A DNA stretch of 64,000 nucleotides from HXMU1420-13 sp963691715 (GCA_963691715.1 OY829281.1:1302001-1366000), one strand, 5' to 3'; numbered from the stretch's first letter, positions 30,198 through 39,688 are shown. The notes: generated by a model not told the origin, from the sequence alone. Made by a program: numbers and translations.

Positions 30198-31892
30198 ATG
30201 GCGAAGAAACCAGCTAAAGAGTCTTTGAAAGCGGCAATATACGTTCGTGTTTCAACCACTGAACAATCCGATCTTGAGTTTAGCTCTCTAGATGGCCAGA
30301 TCAATCAGTGCAAAACATGGATCGATCAAAAAAATACCATGGGAGGAATTGATGGACTGCAAATCACCGAGTTTGAAATCTATAGCGATACCAAATCAGG
30401 GAAGAACCTGAAGCGTCCAGGTATTACGCGACTTCTGAATGAGCCCGAACGGGGAATGTTTGATGTGGTAATCGCTACCAAATTAGATCGTGTCTCCAGA
30501 AGTTTGAAAGATTTTCTATTGCTTTACGATGAATTATCACAGCACAGTGTTGCTTTAACCATTGTAACGCAAAATATCGATACGACCACGATCCAGGGAG
30601 AGCTCCTTCAAACCATGCTGATGGCCTTTGCCGAATTTGAACGCAAAATGAATTCAGAGCGAACCCGAGAAAAGCGGATTGAATCTATAAAAGCAGGACT
30701 ATGGACGGGTGGGTATCAAATTCTGGGCTATGATCTGCAAAACAAGAAATTGGTTGTCAATACCGAAGAAGCCGAATTGGTGAATGAGATATTTCAGCGC
30801 TACCTGAACCTGAAATCAGCCAGTAAAGTAGCCCGAAGTCTAAATAACGATGGTTATACCAACAAGAAATGGGTAACAAGTAACGGACTGGTTCGAGGAG
30901 GTTCAAAATTTTACAAGAAATCCTTGTACCACATATTAAAGCGACACATCTACATCGGTAAGTATGAAATGGATGGCGTGCTTTACGAAGGATTGCACGA
31001 GCAAATCATCGACCAGGAAACGTTTGATAAGGTGCAGTCTATACTGGCCCAAAATTCGGTAGATCCTAAAGCGCATCGAACCAGTGAAACCCCTGCGGTT
31101 TTGACTAATCTATGTTCATGCGGGTTTTGTAGTTCTGGGATGACGGTAACAAGCACGACCAACAAGCGATACAATAAGAAATACCACTTCTATAAATGCG
31201 TAAAAAAGAACAACGAAGGAAAAACGCTTGCCCATAACCCAAAAGATCTATCGGTAAGTCTGTTGGATGGATTTGTAATTAATTCTTTAAAAATCTTTCT
31301 GGAAGAACCAGAGTTACTTTCAGCTATGAAAAAGCGGATTAAGTATCATGGCGAGGATAAAGTCAAAGAAATCGAACAACAAATTGCACAGTTACAAAAG
31401 GTTCTTAAGGCCAAGAAAAAGGATAAAACGAACACACTTCAACTACTAACGGATAATGCGGAGTCCTCATTGCTAAAACAAACCTACGAAAAACAGCTGG
31501 AGGATATTCTGCTTGAAATCCAGGAGAAGGAAGATTTGATGGACTTTTATTCTCAACAATTGGACAGTCTTACAAGCCAGAGCCCAATCCACACTTCCAC
31601 CTATAAATCGATACTGAAAGAATTTGTAGATCAGTATGAAAAAAGTGACATCGACACTAGGCGAGATTTAGTAAAAGTACTGGTAAATAAGGTCGAATCT
31701 CTTGTTAACCAAGAGACCAATGAAGGTACCATTGAAATACAATATAAGGCCGATAAAGCGCTTCAGGCTGAATGGATGGATATAAAAAATGCGAACTCTC
31801 AAGGGAAAGTTCGCATTAAAGGCCTTCTTGGCTCCCCGGGTTGGATTCGAACCAACGACCGATCGGTTAACAGCCGATTGCTCTGCCACTGA
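30198..31892 (+). CDS. Large serine recombinase (integrase)
   Basis: 564 residues. The resolvase-type catalytic domain spans about 10-165, with KAAIYVRVST holding the nucleophile Ser19 and the arginines in KLDRVSRSLKDF. The recombinase domain is at about 175-290, a zinc ribbon (CSCGFCSSGM ... YHFYKC) at about 310-345, and a long coiled coil at about 385-455, the layout of phage-type integrases. The last 20 codons (GSPGWIRTNDRSVNSRLLCH and the stop) are the antisense of tRNA-Asn, so the present C-terminus is a product of integration. The conserved domains are complete. It should act at the tRNA junction just downstream. Confidence 0.93.
   Translation: MAKKPAKESLKAAIYVRVSTTEQSDLEFSSLDGQINQCKTWIDQKNTMGGIDGLQITEFEIYSDTKSGKNLKRPGITRLLNEPERGMFDVVIATKLDRVSRSLKDFLLLYDELSQHSVALTIVTQNIDTTTIQGELLQTMLMAFAEFERKMNSERTREKRIESIKAGLWTGGYQILGYDLQNKKLVVNTEEAELVNEIFQRYLNLKSASKVARSLNNDGYTNKKWVTSNGLVRGGSKFYKKSLYHILKRHIYIGKYEMDGVLYEGLHEQIIDQETFDKVQSILAQNSVDPKAHRTSETPAVLTNLCSCGFCSSGMTVTSTTNKRYNKKYHFYKCVKKNNEGKTLAHNPKDLSVSLLDGFVINSLKIFLEEPELLSAMKKRIKYHGEDKVKEIEQQIAQLQKVLKAKKKDKTNTLQLLTDNAESSLLKQTYEKQLEDILLEIQEKEDLMDFYSQQLDSLTSQSPIHTSTYKSILKEFVDQYEKSDIDTRRDLVKVLVNKVESLVNQETNEGTIEIQYKADKALQAEWMDIKNANSQGKVRIKGLLGSPGWIRTNDRSVNSRLLCH
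31788..31817 (-). terminator. Terminator of tRNA-Asn, inside the recombinase 3' end
   Basis: Minus-strand AATGCGAACT and AGTTCGCATT form a 10-bp perfect stem followed by a T run, 11 bases after the tRNA 3' end. It is therefore transcribed as the tRNA terminator although it lies in the recombinase coding frame (residues about 531-540). Confidence 0.88.
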
Positions 31893-31903
31893 GCTACCGA
31901 GGA
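31829..31903 (-). tRNA. tRNA-Asn (anticodon GTT), CCA encoded
   Basis: 75 bases. The acceptor arms TCCTCGG and CCGGGGA, D stem GCTC/GAGC, anticodon stem ATCGG/CCGAT with loop CTGTTAA, and T stem GTTGG/CCAAC with loop TTCGAAT all pair. The anticodon GTT is at 31869-31871. The discriminator G and CCA are in the DNA. Its 3' end faces the integrative element. Confidence 0.97.
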
Positions 31904-32057
31904 TTATTAGTGTCTCCTAAACAGGCAAATAAATATAAAGACTTTACGATTCTACAGTCAATATCTATTTAAAATAATTTTATCTCGAAAATTTGTCTTA
32001 ATGAAATGCATGCATGTACCGATAAATAAAATATCTTTTTAATAAATAAAGGCTAAA

Positions 32058-33275
32058 ATGAGGTACAATAGTAAACTATTCAGTATAGTTATGCTTGCAT
32101 TATATCTATGTGCAGGCGGTAACGCAATAGCTCAGGTTAATTCTTTCTCTGAGCATAATATAACGACTTCTCAAGATTTAGATGATGAATTAATTTCTAA
32201 ACAAAAAATTAAAGTTGGTTTTTCATGGACAGGCGAAGTGGTTACAAATCATAGTGGAGGACTAGAACAAGGAACAGGATATTTTGGTAAGATTGGGCTT
32301 AACCTTGAGTTATCTCTTAAGGATGTAGGCTTAAACAACGGTGGTAGAATATTCATAAATGCACTTAACGTTCATGGAGATACTCCATCGTCTCGATTAA
32401 TAGGAGATTTTCAACCTATTTCAAGAGATGAGGCATCTGAACGTACTGGTTTATTCGAGTTATGGTATGAGCATAGCTTTAATGCTACCAAAGTAACTCT
32501 TGGACAACATGACATGAATTCATCGTTCGGTTCTAGCCGAGTTGGTGGAAACTCAGTTCATTCTGCTTTTGGGGTATTCCCTAGCGTATCACCTAATCTA
32601 GGTTTTGCTTTTTCTATATATCCGAGAACAATGCCTGGTATATATGTAAATCACCAAGTTAACAGCTTCATAATTAAAAGTGCCCTCTACTCAGGAGCTT
32701 CACACGATTTTGATGATGATAAACACAATCTGAGATGGAACTTAGATGATTCTGGATTTTTCATCACTGAGGTAACTTATAGAGGTGGTGTGAGTGCAAG
32801 TAATCCAAGCGAGTATAAATTCGGTGCATTTAAACACACTGGCTCTTTCGATAATTTAGACGTAAATAATACTAATGTAAGCGTATCCCCTGATCTTGGA
32901 TTTTATTCTATTGTGGATCATACATTATCGTTTGACCAACGTTTATCAGTATTTGCAGAAGCTACGTATTTCCCCGGAGATCATAATTTCTCGAAACTTT
33001 TTTATGCTACTGGTTTCGAAATGAAAGAGCCTTTCCAAAATAGAAAGGATGATGTGTTCTTTTTTGGATTTCTATCAACATCATTATCTGAATCTGCTCT
33101 TTCAGATGCCAATATTGACAAAGATTCACGATCTATCATAGAAATGAATTATAAGCTAGCATTACCAAATGGATTCACTTTAAAACCAGATGTTCAATAT
33201 ATAATTAATCCTGGTGTGAACTCAAATCTTGATAACGTCCTTGTTAGCGTTGTCAAACTTTCATACAAATTTTAA
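32058..33275 (+). CDS. Carbohydrate-selective porin, OprB family
   Basis: 405 residues with a signal peptide (ending GGNAIAQ). The rest is outer-membrane barrel: YFGKIGLNLELSLKD and GGRIFINALNVHGD early, FELWYEHSF, then many aromatic-ended strands and a terminal VSVVKLSYKF. OprB porins let mono- and disaccharides through the outer membrane. The length is near the usual 400-450. It lies 19 bases upstream of a chemoreceptor gene on the same strand, which suggests linked uptake and sensing of a sugar; the substrate is not known. Confidence 0.75.
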   Translation: MRYNSKLFSIVMLALYLCAGGNAIAQVNSFSEHNITTSQDLDDELISKQKIKVGFSWTGEVVTNHSGGLEQGTGYFGKIGLNLELSLKDVGLNNGGRIFINALNVHGDTPSSRLIGDFQPISRDEASERTGLFELWYEHSFNATKVTLGQHDMNSSFGSSRVGGNSVHSAFGVFPSVSPNLGFAFSIYPRTMPGIYVNHQVNSFIIKSALYSGASHDFDDDKHNLRWNLDDSGFFITEVTYRGGVSASNPSEYKFGAFKHTGSFDNLDVNNTNVSVSPDLGFYSIVDHTLSFDQRLSVFAEATYFPGDHNFSKLFYATGFEMKEPFQNRKDDVFFFGFLSTSLSESALSDANIDKDSRSIIEMNYKLALPNGFTLKPDVQYIINPGVNSNLDNVLVSVVKLSYKF

Positions 33276-33294
33276 ATAATACGGGAACAATACA

Positions 33295-35292
33295 ATGAAA
33301 TTTAGAACACAATTAATTTTAGGTTTTGGAAGCACTCTTGTTGTACTCTTTGCATTATGTGCACTCGTTTTTTCTAATCTAAATAAGCTTAATTCATCTA
33401 GTGATTGGATAGAACATACGCATAGAGTAATTAATCATGCGAATCAACTTGTAGCATTTATGGTAGATCGCGAGACCGGTATGCGTGGATATGCAGTTAG
33501 TGGCGATGAAGAATTTTTAGATCCATACAAATCAGGAGAAAGTGAATTCAAAACTTTAGTAAAAGAACTGCAAGTCACGGTAAGTGATAACCCACCACAG
33601 GTGCAGCGGTTGAAAGAAGTAGAAAAATTAGCTCAAACATGGGATGATGAGGTTGCCTCAAAATTCATTGAATTGAGAAAAAACATAAAGAGTGGTGAGT
33701 ATCTTGAAGATGAAATCAGAGATATTTTAGAGACCGGAATTGGAAAGCAACAAATGGACGGTTTTAGGGCTCTGATTGATCAATCCAACCTTTCTGCAAA
33801 AGCGAAAGATGAAATAATAATCAGTATGATTAACATGGAAACAGGATTAAGAGGATTCTTGCTTAATGAAAAAGAAGTCTTCCTTGAGCCATACCATCTA
33901 GGTAAGCAAACCTTAAGTGAACAACTAGATCGTTATAATGTTAACCCTGAGATTGCAGCTCCCGCAAAAAAATGGATTAATGATTATGCAGAACATCTAA
34001 TTGCGCTTGGCTTAGAAGAATTACAAACCAATGACATGATCCATTTATATACAGAGTTCAATAAAAAAATGGGTAAACGATACATGGATCAAATTAGAGC
34101 AGATATTGATGAGTTTGTATCTATTGAAGAGGATTTATTAGTTCAACGAGTAGCTACACAAGAAGAAATAAAAGCAACCTCTAGTTCACAAATTATAAAT
34201 GCGGCAATCGCTGCCTTTATTTTAGATGTATTAATTGTTGTGGGACTCTTATTTATCACAGCAAGAAACCTTGGTGGAGACTTAAATGATGTTATCAAAG
34301 TAGCCAAAGAAGTGTCGAATGGAAATCTGAATGTTAATTTCCAGAATAAGAAAAAATACACAGGTCTATATGGCAGCATGAAATTGATGGTTGATAATCT
34401 CCGAAATATAGTGGGCGAAGTTACCTCTAGTTCGGATGTTATTGAGACTAATAGCGATCAAATTTCTACTACATCTGGTCAAGTTTCAAACGGAGCGAAT
34501 AATCAAGCAACTTCCGTAGAAGAAGTATCTGCTTCGATGGAAGAAATGGTTACCAATATCAAACAAAACGCGTTAAACGCAGAAGAAACAGCAAAAATTT
34601 CTGATAAAGCAGAAGCTGATCTAGAAATTGGAAAAGAATCCTTAACCGAAACACTTACTTCTATGAAAGATATAGCTAGTAAAGTACGTGTTATTGGAGA
34701 GATTGCTCAACAAACAAATATACTAGCTTTAAACGCCGCTGTTGAAGCTGCCCGAGCTGGTGATGCAGGATTAGGTTTTGCAGTAGTAGCAGAAGAAGTT
34801 CGTAATCTAGCCGTTCGTAGCCAAGCTTCTGCACTAGAAATTAATAATTTAGCAGAGCGTAGTATCAATGTAGCTGATAATACAAATACTATATTTAAGG
34901 AGTTAATCCCAAATATTCAGCGCACCAATACGTTGGTTAAAAGCATAAACATTTCTAGCCAAGAACAAACTCAAGGAGCTGAACAAATTAATTCTGCAAT
35001 TCAGCAATTAAGTGTTGTAACACAACAAAACGCAGCCTCTGCCGAAGAGTTGTCAGCAAGTTCACATGAACTTAAAGTTCAATCTAAACAATTAGGTGAA
35101 GCGATAGGATTTTTTAGATTAAACGAATTCGAAATGAAACAGAATTCAACATCTTATTCGCCAAAACCTGTAGTTAATAACAGGCCACAAAATGGCTCTT
35201 CTGTACCTCCAGTATCAAATATTCCTCCTAACAACAATTGGGATATGGATTTTGATAGTGATGAAATGGAGGCTTCACTTCTTAAATTTTAA
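33295..35292 (+). CDS. Methyl-accepting chemotaxis protein with duplicated CHASE3-type sensor
   Basis: 665 residues. A membrane segment at about 8-28 is followed by a periplasmic region with two copies of a CHASE3-like motif: MVDRETGMRGYAVSGDEEFL (about 56-75) and NMETGLRGFLLNEKEVFL (about 180-197). A second membrane segment is at about 302-324, then a HAMP-like linker and the cytoplasmic signalling coiled coil with the hairpin EIAQQTNILALNAAVEAARA and VVAEEVRNLAVRS. The tail is proline/asparagine rich and acidic. It senses through the periplasmic domain and signals to CheA. It is probably co-transcribed with the porin. Confidence 0.9.
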   Translation: MKFRTQLILGFGSTLVVLFALCALVFSNLNKLNSSSDWIEHTHRVINHANQLVAFMVDRETGMRGYAVSGDEEFLDPYKSGESEFKTLVKELQVTVSDNPPQVQRLKEVEKLAQTWDDEVASKFIELRKNIKSGEYLEDEIRDILETGIGKQQMDGFRALIDQSNLSAKAKDEIIISMINMETGLRGFLLNEKEVFLEPYHLGKQTLSEQLDRYNVNPEIAAPAKKWINDYAEHLIALGLEELQTNDMIHLYTEFNKKMGKRYMDQIRADIDEFVSIEEDLLVQRVATQEEIKATSSSQIINAAIAAFILDVLIVVGLLFITARNLGGDLNDVIKVAKEVSNGNLNVNFQNKKKYTGLYGSMKLMVDNLRNIVGEVTSSSDVIETNSDQISTTSGQVSNGANNQATSVEEVSASMEEMVTNIKQNALNAEETAKISDKAEADLEIGKESLTETLTSMKDIASKVRVIGEIAQQTNILALNAAVEAARAGDAGLGFAVVAEEVRNLAVRSQASALEINNLAERSINVADNTNTIFKELIPNIQRTNTLVKSINISSQEQTQGAEQINSAIQQLSVVTQQNAASAEELSASSHELKVQSKQLGEAIGFFRLNEFEMKQNSTSYSPKPVVNNRPQNGSSVPPVSNIPPNNNWDMDFDSDEMEASLLKF

Positions 35293-35299
35293 TCACTTC

Positions 35300-35330
35300 A
35301 TGGGGTAACAATTAGTTTACCTCATTTTTT
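35300..35330 (+). terminator. Terminator after the chemoreceptor gene
   Basis: ATGGGGTAA and TTTACCTCAT form a stem with one G-T pair, followed by six T. It lies 8 bases after the stop and just touches the convergent truA stop. Confidence 0.75.
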
Positions 35331-36057
35331 AAAATTTTATCTTTTGAAGAACTAATCCTTTAGAAGGAGCCGTATAATTAGATAGGGCTCCTTTTTTATT
35401 TTTTAACATATTTATGAAGTCGACTTTAGTTAATCGCCCTCTAGCAACCTCACATGTTGTCCCAACAATACGGCGAACCATATTTCTTAAAAATCTATTG
35501 GCTTCAATCTCAAACCTAAACTCTTCATTTCTCTCTTTCCATTCCGCTTTTAGGATGGTACATGTTGTGGTATAATTTTCTTCATTGTATTTCGAAAATC
35601 CTTCAAAATCATGCTCACCTACGATTAACGATGCACATTCTTGAAGTTTATGAGTATCCAAAGAAAAGCCAGGATACCAGGCTAAATCTTCTCTAATAGG
35701 TGATGGATATTTAAGCACTGTATAGGTGTAGCAGCGTGATATAGCATCAAATCTTGAATGAAATTCTGTATCAACTTCTTCAATAGAAGTAATATAAATA
35801 TCGGATACTAAACTATTTACAGCACGTATTAATTTTTTTGAGTCAAAATCTTTTTTCAAATCAAAATGTGCCACTTGACCCTTTGCATGTACCCCAGCGT
35901 CTGTTCTACCTTGGCCGATTAAATCTGTTGGCTCCTGTAGCACTGTTCTAAAAGCCGCTTCTAACTCTCCTTCTACGGTATGAGCATTAGGTTGTATTTG
36001 CCAGCCATAAAAATTGGTTCCTTTATATTCAATTTCAATTTTAAAACGCTTAGACAT
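35329..36057 (-). CDS. truA: tRNA pseudouridine synthase A
   Basis: 242 residues from the ATG at 36057 (MSKRFKIEIEYKG), which leaves a 7-base gap after the preceding gene; the longer frame would overlap it. TruA makes pseudouridine at positions 38-40 of tRNA. Visible motifs: GTNFYGWQIQP at about 13-23, GQGRTDAGVHA with the catalytic Asp at about 50-60, the substrate-binding SRFDAISRCYTY, and the C-terminal RFLRNMVRRIVG. The length is normal. It is the last gene of a run that begins with the cytochrome c maturation genes. Confidence 0.96.
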   Translation of the reverse strand: MSKRFKIEIEYKGTNFYGWQIQPNAHTVEGELEAAFRTVLQEPTDLIGQGRTDAGVHAKGQVAHFDLKKDFDSKKLIRAVNSLVSDIYITSIEEVDTEFHSRFDAISRCYTYTVLKYPSPIREDLAWYPGFSLDTHKLQECASLIVGEHDFEGFSKYNEENYTTTCTILKAEWKERNEEFRFEIEANRFLRNMVRRIVGTTCEVARGRLTKVDFINMLKNKKGALSNYTAPSKGLVLQKIKF

Positions 36058-36064
36058 TATGCTT

Positions 36065-36763
36065 TTAAAGACTAAAACGCAACGATGCGGTGAATCCCAG
36101 CTCACCAAATTCATTGAGATGTGAAAATCGAACCTCTGGAACCTTCAAATTCACATTTCTTGCTTTTACAAAAGCACCGATGCCACTTATCACTCTATTA
36201 GCAACCATCAAAGTTATTAGTGCTGGTAATTGGTTTGAATTTTTGTCAATCTTTTCTCTTTTATCTTGATATCTGAATCGGTCCTCATCATTTATCCAAT
36301 TCCATCTATTTTCAGCAGAATCTGTAATTAAATTATCCCAATTTCGAGATCTAATTTGGTAATCGTTATATACGTCTAAATTGTCGAAATTTGCTATGGC
36401 AAGAAATATATCCCTATTTTTATTTCTCAGGTCAATTCCCGCATTGGCAAGAGCAAATGTTTGAAGTTCATTTTCTAGTTGATGGTTTCTAACTCTAATA
36501 CCTACATAACTTAATATCATGATAGCATCTGCGGCCATATAAAATTGACCTCGCTTCCAATCTGTTTTGTCTATGTAGTGATGCCCCCAACCTGGAAGAA
36601 CTAATGAACGAAGAAATGCGCCTCTTGGCGATTTTTCACTTACATCGAAATTTTGTGCTTCACTAGCCATTGAAAAAGAACATAATAAAACCAATGACCC
36701 ACATAGAACAAAAAACATTCTATTTATCAAATAATTCAATATCGATGCTTTGTTTTTATTCAC
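36065..36763 (-). CDS. DUF5683-like membrane or secreted protein
   Basis: 232 residues with an N-terminal signal-like hydrophobic segment (about 16-32). The motif SLVLPGWGHHYIDKTDWKRG followed by a second hydrophobic stretch is typical of DUF5683 proteins of Bacteroidota, whose function is unknown. The middle is polar and helical (NKNRDIFLAIANFDNLDVYN onward), and a third weak hydrophobic segment follows near residue 195. It sits between ccmF (21 bases) and truA (7 bases) in one direction. Confidence 0.65.
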   Translation of the reverse strand: MNKNKASILNYLINRMFFVLCGSLVLLCSFSMASEAQNFDVSEKSPRGAFLRSLVLPGWGHHYIDKTDWKRGQFYMAADAIMILSYVGIRVRNHQLENELQTFALANAGIDLRNKNRDIFLAIANFDNLDVYNDYQIRSRNWDNLITDSAENRWNWINDEDRFRYQDKREKIDKNSNQLPALITLMVANRVISGIGAFVKARNVNLKVPEVRFSHLNEFGELGFTASLRFSL

Positions 36764-36784
36764 AATTATAGATTTATCTAAATG

Positions 36785-39289
36785 CTATTTTTTTGATTTT
36801 TCGCGCTTCCAATGCCTCAATATGGATACTGTAAATCCTCCCATCAGCAAAAATGTACCTGCCCAAACCACCGAAATAAACGGTTTTTTCTCAGCTACAA
36901 TGAGTACCCATTCTTCATCATACGTTTCGTCTAGACCAGTTATTGTAAGCTCAATTGAATCCGTTTCAGGGTTAACTTTAGAGAACTGGAAACTTAAATC
37001 ATGTGATGGCAAAAGAACAGGTGGTGATAGCACATAACTTTTATCATTTTCACCAAAAACTGCAAATAATGGTTCGATTAAAAATTCTTGATCGCTTGCT
37101 TGATGCAGAATTTGAACTTGAGCTCTTATGCCAATTGAAGTATTTGGAGGTAATTTCGATATATCCGCTTGTACAAAATTAATAAAAGAGAACACAAAGC
37201 CACCAATTTCAATACTCTGACCCTTTTTGAATTCAATACTTTGGGATGAATCAGTTTCAGCTATGGTATTGGAATCTGCAACAGGCTGGATTATTGCTGA
37301 TTCCTCAGCTTTTTTGTTTTGGCGTTCGATGTATGAACTACCTGCCATGTACAAATAGATATCGCTTAGCCAGCCAGTTCTTACATCAGGATCTACCGAC
37401 CAGTTAATATTATTAGCTGTAGAAGTTGTGAGCATTGGATAAACTTCTGGATATAAATAAAACAGCTTATTCCCTTCCACATCTTCGAATCTAAATCGAT
37501 AGGTTTGTTGACCTGGTCGATTTTGATTATCAATTTCATATCCCTCGTAAATAACAACATATTCATCGTTAACAAGAGTTGGTTGATTTAGGTTTAACTT
37601 GAACATATCCACCGTTTGGGTGATTTTAAACCCTCTTTCATCAACTACCTCCCCAGCAAGCACTGCTGCATTGTAATTGTTTGTTCTTTGGTCTAATAGT
37701 GCGCTATTAAAGGCTGAGGAAGCTAAAATTCCAATTAAAAGGACTCCAAAACCAACATGTGTTAGTGACCCCCCTATAAGCTTAGGCTGTTTGATCGACA
37801 ACCTAGCCATCACCCATGTATTGCCAACAATTGCAAAAAAACCTGCAAAAATATAGAGCATATAATAGGGGTTTCTCACTCCTCCAAAAATAACTGCTGC
37901 TAAGGTTGCAACAGATGTTATTAATGTAGGATAAAGCAATGCAGTAGCTAAGGTTTCCACGTCATATTTTTTCCAAAATAGATATTGACCTAGCACTGTA
38001 AACAACGCCATTATAATAGCAATTGGCATACTCCAGTCGTTATAAAAACTAATTTCAGGAGGCGTAGGATTATCATTAAAAAGAAGTCCAATAATAGGAG
38101 AACTTGTCCCAAGAATAATTACTATTCCTAGGATTAATAGAAGAACAGCTCCAGTGAATGTCATAAATTCACGACTCAATATATTGGATTCTTTTTCAAC
38201 GGATGGCAACTCTTTGTAGCGCCAAAAAAACATCCCTAAACCAACACCGGATACTATCACCATGAAAATAAGGAGTTGATTGTATAAACCAAGATCAACG
38301 AAACTATGAACCGATGAATCGGCTAAAATTCCTGAACGTGTTAAAAACGTTTCATATACAATGAGCATGTAAGCAAGTATTGCAAACAATAAAGAGGATT
38401 TCTGTGCCACCGAACTTTTTCGCTGAATAATCATAGTATGAATACCAGCTGTGCCAATTAACCAAGGAACTAAAGACGCATTTTCAACAGGATCCCATGC
38501 CCAAAATCCTCCAAATGAAAGAGTCACATACGCCCAGTATCCACCCAAGAAGATCGCCGTTAGCAGGCACAAATTCGCTCCTAAGGTCCAAGGTAATGCA
38601 GGACCTACCCATTTGTTATATGTTCTTTTCCATAATGCGGCCATAGCAAAGCAATAAGGAATGGTCATCATAGCAAAGCCAACGAATAAAATCGGAGGAT
38701 GAATCATCATCCATGGACTTTTTAATAAGTCATTCAGTCCACTTCCATCTGCTGGGATAAAATCTGGATTAGCTTGAATAAAGGGTGCATTCGGCATTTC
38801 TTCAGCCAGTGTTCGAAAAGGAGAAGCACCTATTGTAAAATCTCCCCATTTCCATCCTACAAGCATAGTGATCAAAAAGAATTGGGTGAGCGAAAGAAAA
38901 AACAAAACTGGCGCTCGATATGAAGCCCGTGTCCATTTAATAAGTCCTATACCAGAAACCCATGAAAACAAAATCCACAACATGAAGCTACCTTCTTGAC
39001 CTCCATAAAAGGCAGAAAAGAGATATCTAGGTTGCAAATCTAAACTAGTATAATTAAATACATAGTAATATTGGAATTGATGTGTCATAATCAGATATAT
39101 CAAAATACCTGATGCAGTAATCATGAAAAATCCTTTCATCATGAACATCCAGTTACCTACCTTCAAATACCGCTCGTTATCAAAATTTGCAGCACGAAAA
39201 TAGTAGACCATAGCTACCATACAACATACTACCGATAACGAAATAGACAGTTTTCCTAACGTTCCAACGATAGATTCAAAATCTAGCAT
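36785..39289 (-). CDS. ccmF: Cytochrome c maturation protein CcmF (haem lyase component)
   Basis: 834 residues, long for the family (about 650). The tryptophan-rich haem-handling motif GGFWAWDPVENASLVPWL lies at about residues 256-273. There are around 14 membrane segments and conserved periplasmic histidines (MIHPPILFVGFAM at about 195-207). A large soluble loop in the C-terminal third (about 545-800) carries most of the extra length. CcmF attaches haem from CcmE to apocytochrome c. It lies three bases after ccmE, in the order ccmC-D-E-F. Confidence 0.93.
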   Translation of the reverse strand: MLDFESIVGTLGKLSISLSVVCCMVAMVYYFRAANFDNERYLKVGNWMFMMKGFFMITASGILIYLIMTHQFQYYYVFNYTSLDLQPRYLFSAFYGGQEGSFMLWILFSWVSGIGLIKWTRASYRAPVLFFLSLTQFFLITMLVGWKWGDFTIGASPFRTLAEEMPNAPFIQANPDFIPADGSGLNDLLKSPWMMIHPPILFVGFAMMTIPYCFAMAALWKRTYNKWVGPALPWTLGANLCLLTAIFLGGYWAYVTLSFGGFWAWDPVENASLVPWLIGTAGIHTMIIQRKSSVAQKSSLLFAILAYMLIVYETFLTRSGILADSSVHSFVDLGLYNQLLIFMVIVSGVGLGMFFWRYKELPSVEKESNILSREFMTFTGAVLLLILGIVIILGTSSPIIGLLFNDNPTPPEISFYNDWSMPIAIIMALFTVLGQYLFWKKYDVETLATALLYPTLITSVATLAAVIFGGVRNPYYMLYIFAGFFAIVGNTWVMARLSIKQPKLIGGSLTHVGFGVLLIGILASSAFNSALLDQRTNNYNAAVLAGEVVDERGFKITQTVDMFKLNLNQPTLVNDEYVVIYEGYEIDNQNRPGQQTYRFRFEDVEGNKLFYLYPEVYPMLTTSTANNINWSVDPDVRTGWLSDIYLYMAGSSYIERQNKKAEESAIIQPVADSNTIAETDSSQSIEFKKGQSIEIGGFVFSFINFVQADISKLPPNTSIGIRAQVQILHQASDQEFLIEPLFAVFGENDKSYVLSPPVLLPSHDLSFQFSKVNPETDSIELTITGLDETYDEEWVLIVAEKKPFISVVWAGTFLLMGGFTVSILRHWKREKSKK

Positions 39290-39292
39290 AAA

Positions 39293-39688
39293 TTAGCTTT
39301 CAGATGCTTTTATAAATTCTGATGGATCAGAATCATTGTATTTGGATGGACATTTCATCAACATTTCGCTAGCATAAAATACATCATTTCGCATTTCACC
39401 TATTACTACTAATCGATCTGCTTCTTCGAAGTTATTAGGTTTGGGACGGGGATATATTACTTTCTTTGTTTCACCAGACTCATCGGTCATGTAAAAGGTA
39501 AATTGCATCGTTTCGCGAGAAAATCCATAGTCTTTTGAACTGTCCCACGTTCCAGGTATATGTGCTGAATTCATTTCAGATGCTTGTTCAAAATCGGTGT
39601 ATGTGCTAATGCTATTTCCAAAATTCACCATCAATAAAGAGGTAAATCCCACAATAGCTATTATTCCTAGTAGTAATTTAGGCTTCAT
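39293..39688 (-). CDS. ccmE: Haem chaperone CcmE, Cys-type
   Basis: 131 residues: one N-terminal membrane anchor (about 5-22) and an OB-fold periplasmic domain. The haem-binding position reads KCPSKYN with Cys113 and Tyr117, so it is a CxxxY protein rather than the usual HxxxY. CxxxY CcmE proteins are known from Desulfovibrio and archaea. The C-terminus is short and acidic. It overlaps ccmD by 11 bases and is followed by ccmF. Confidence 0.9.
   Translation of the reverse strand: MKPKLLLGIIAIVGFTSLLMVNFGNSISTYTDFEQASEMNSAHIPGTWDSSKDYGFSRETMQFTFYMTDESGETKKVIYPRPKPNNFEEADRLVVIGEMRNDVFYASEMLMKCPSKYNDSDPSEFIKASES

Larger units (their letters stand above)
27814..31829 (+). mobile_element. Small integrative element at tRNA-Asn
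   Basis: Five plus-strand genes of clearly higher G+C than both flanks (DUF932, two tiny ORFs, Gp157, AAA ATPase) and a large serine recombinase end exactly at the 3' end of tRNA-Asn, the usual target of integrative elements. The right boundary is set by the tRNA. The left boundary is an estimate: no duplicate of the tRNA end was found between 27380 and 27868, so the element may be decayed on that side or use a very short core. No capsid, packaging or obvious cargo gene is present. Confidence 0.65.
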
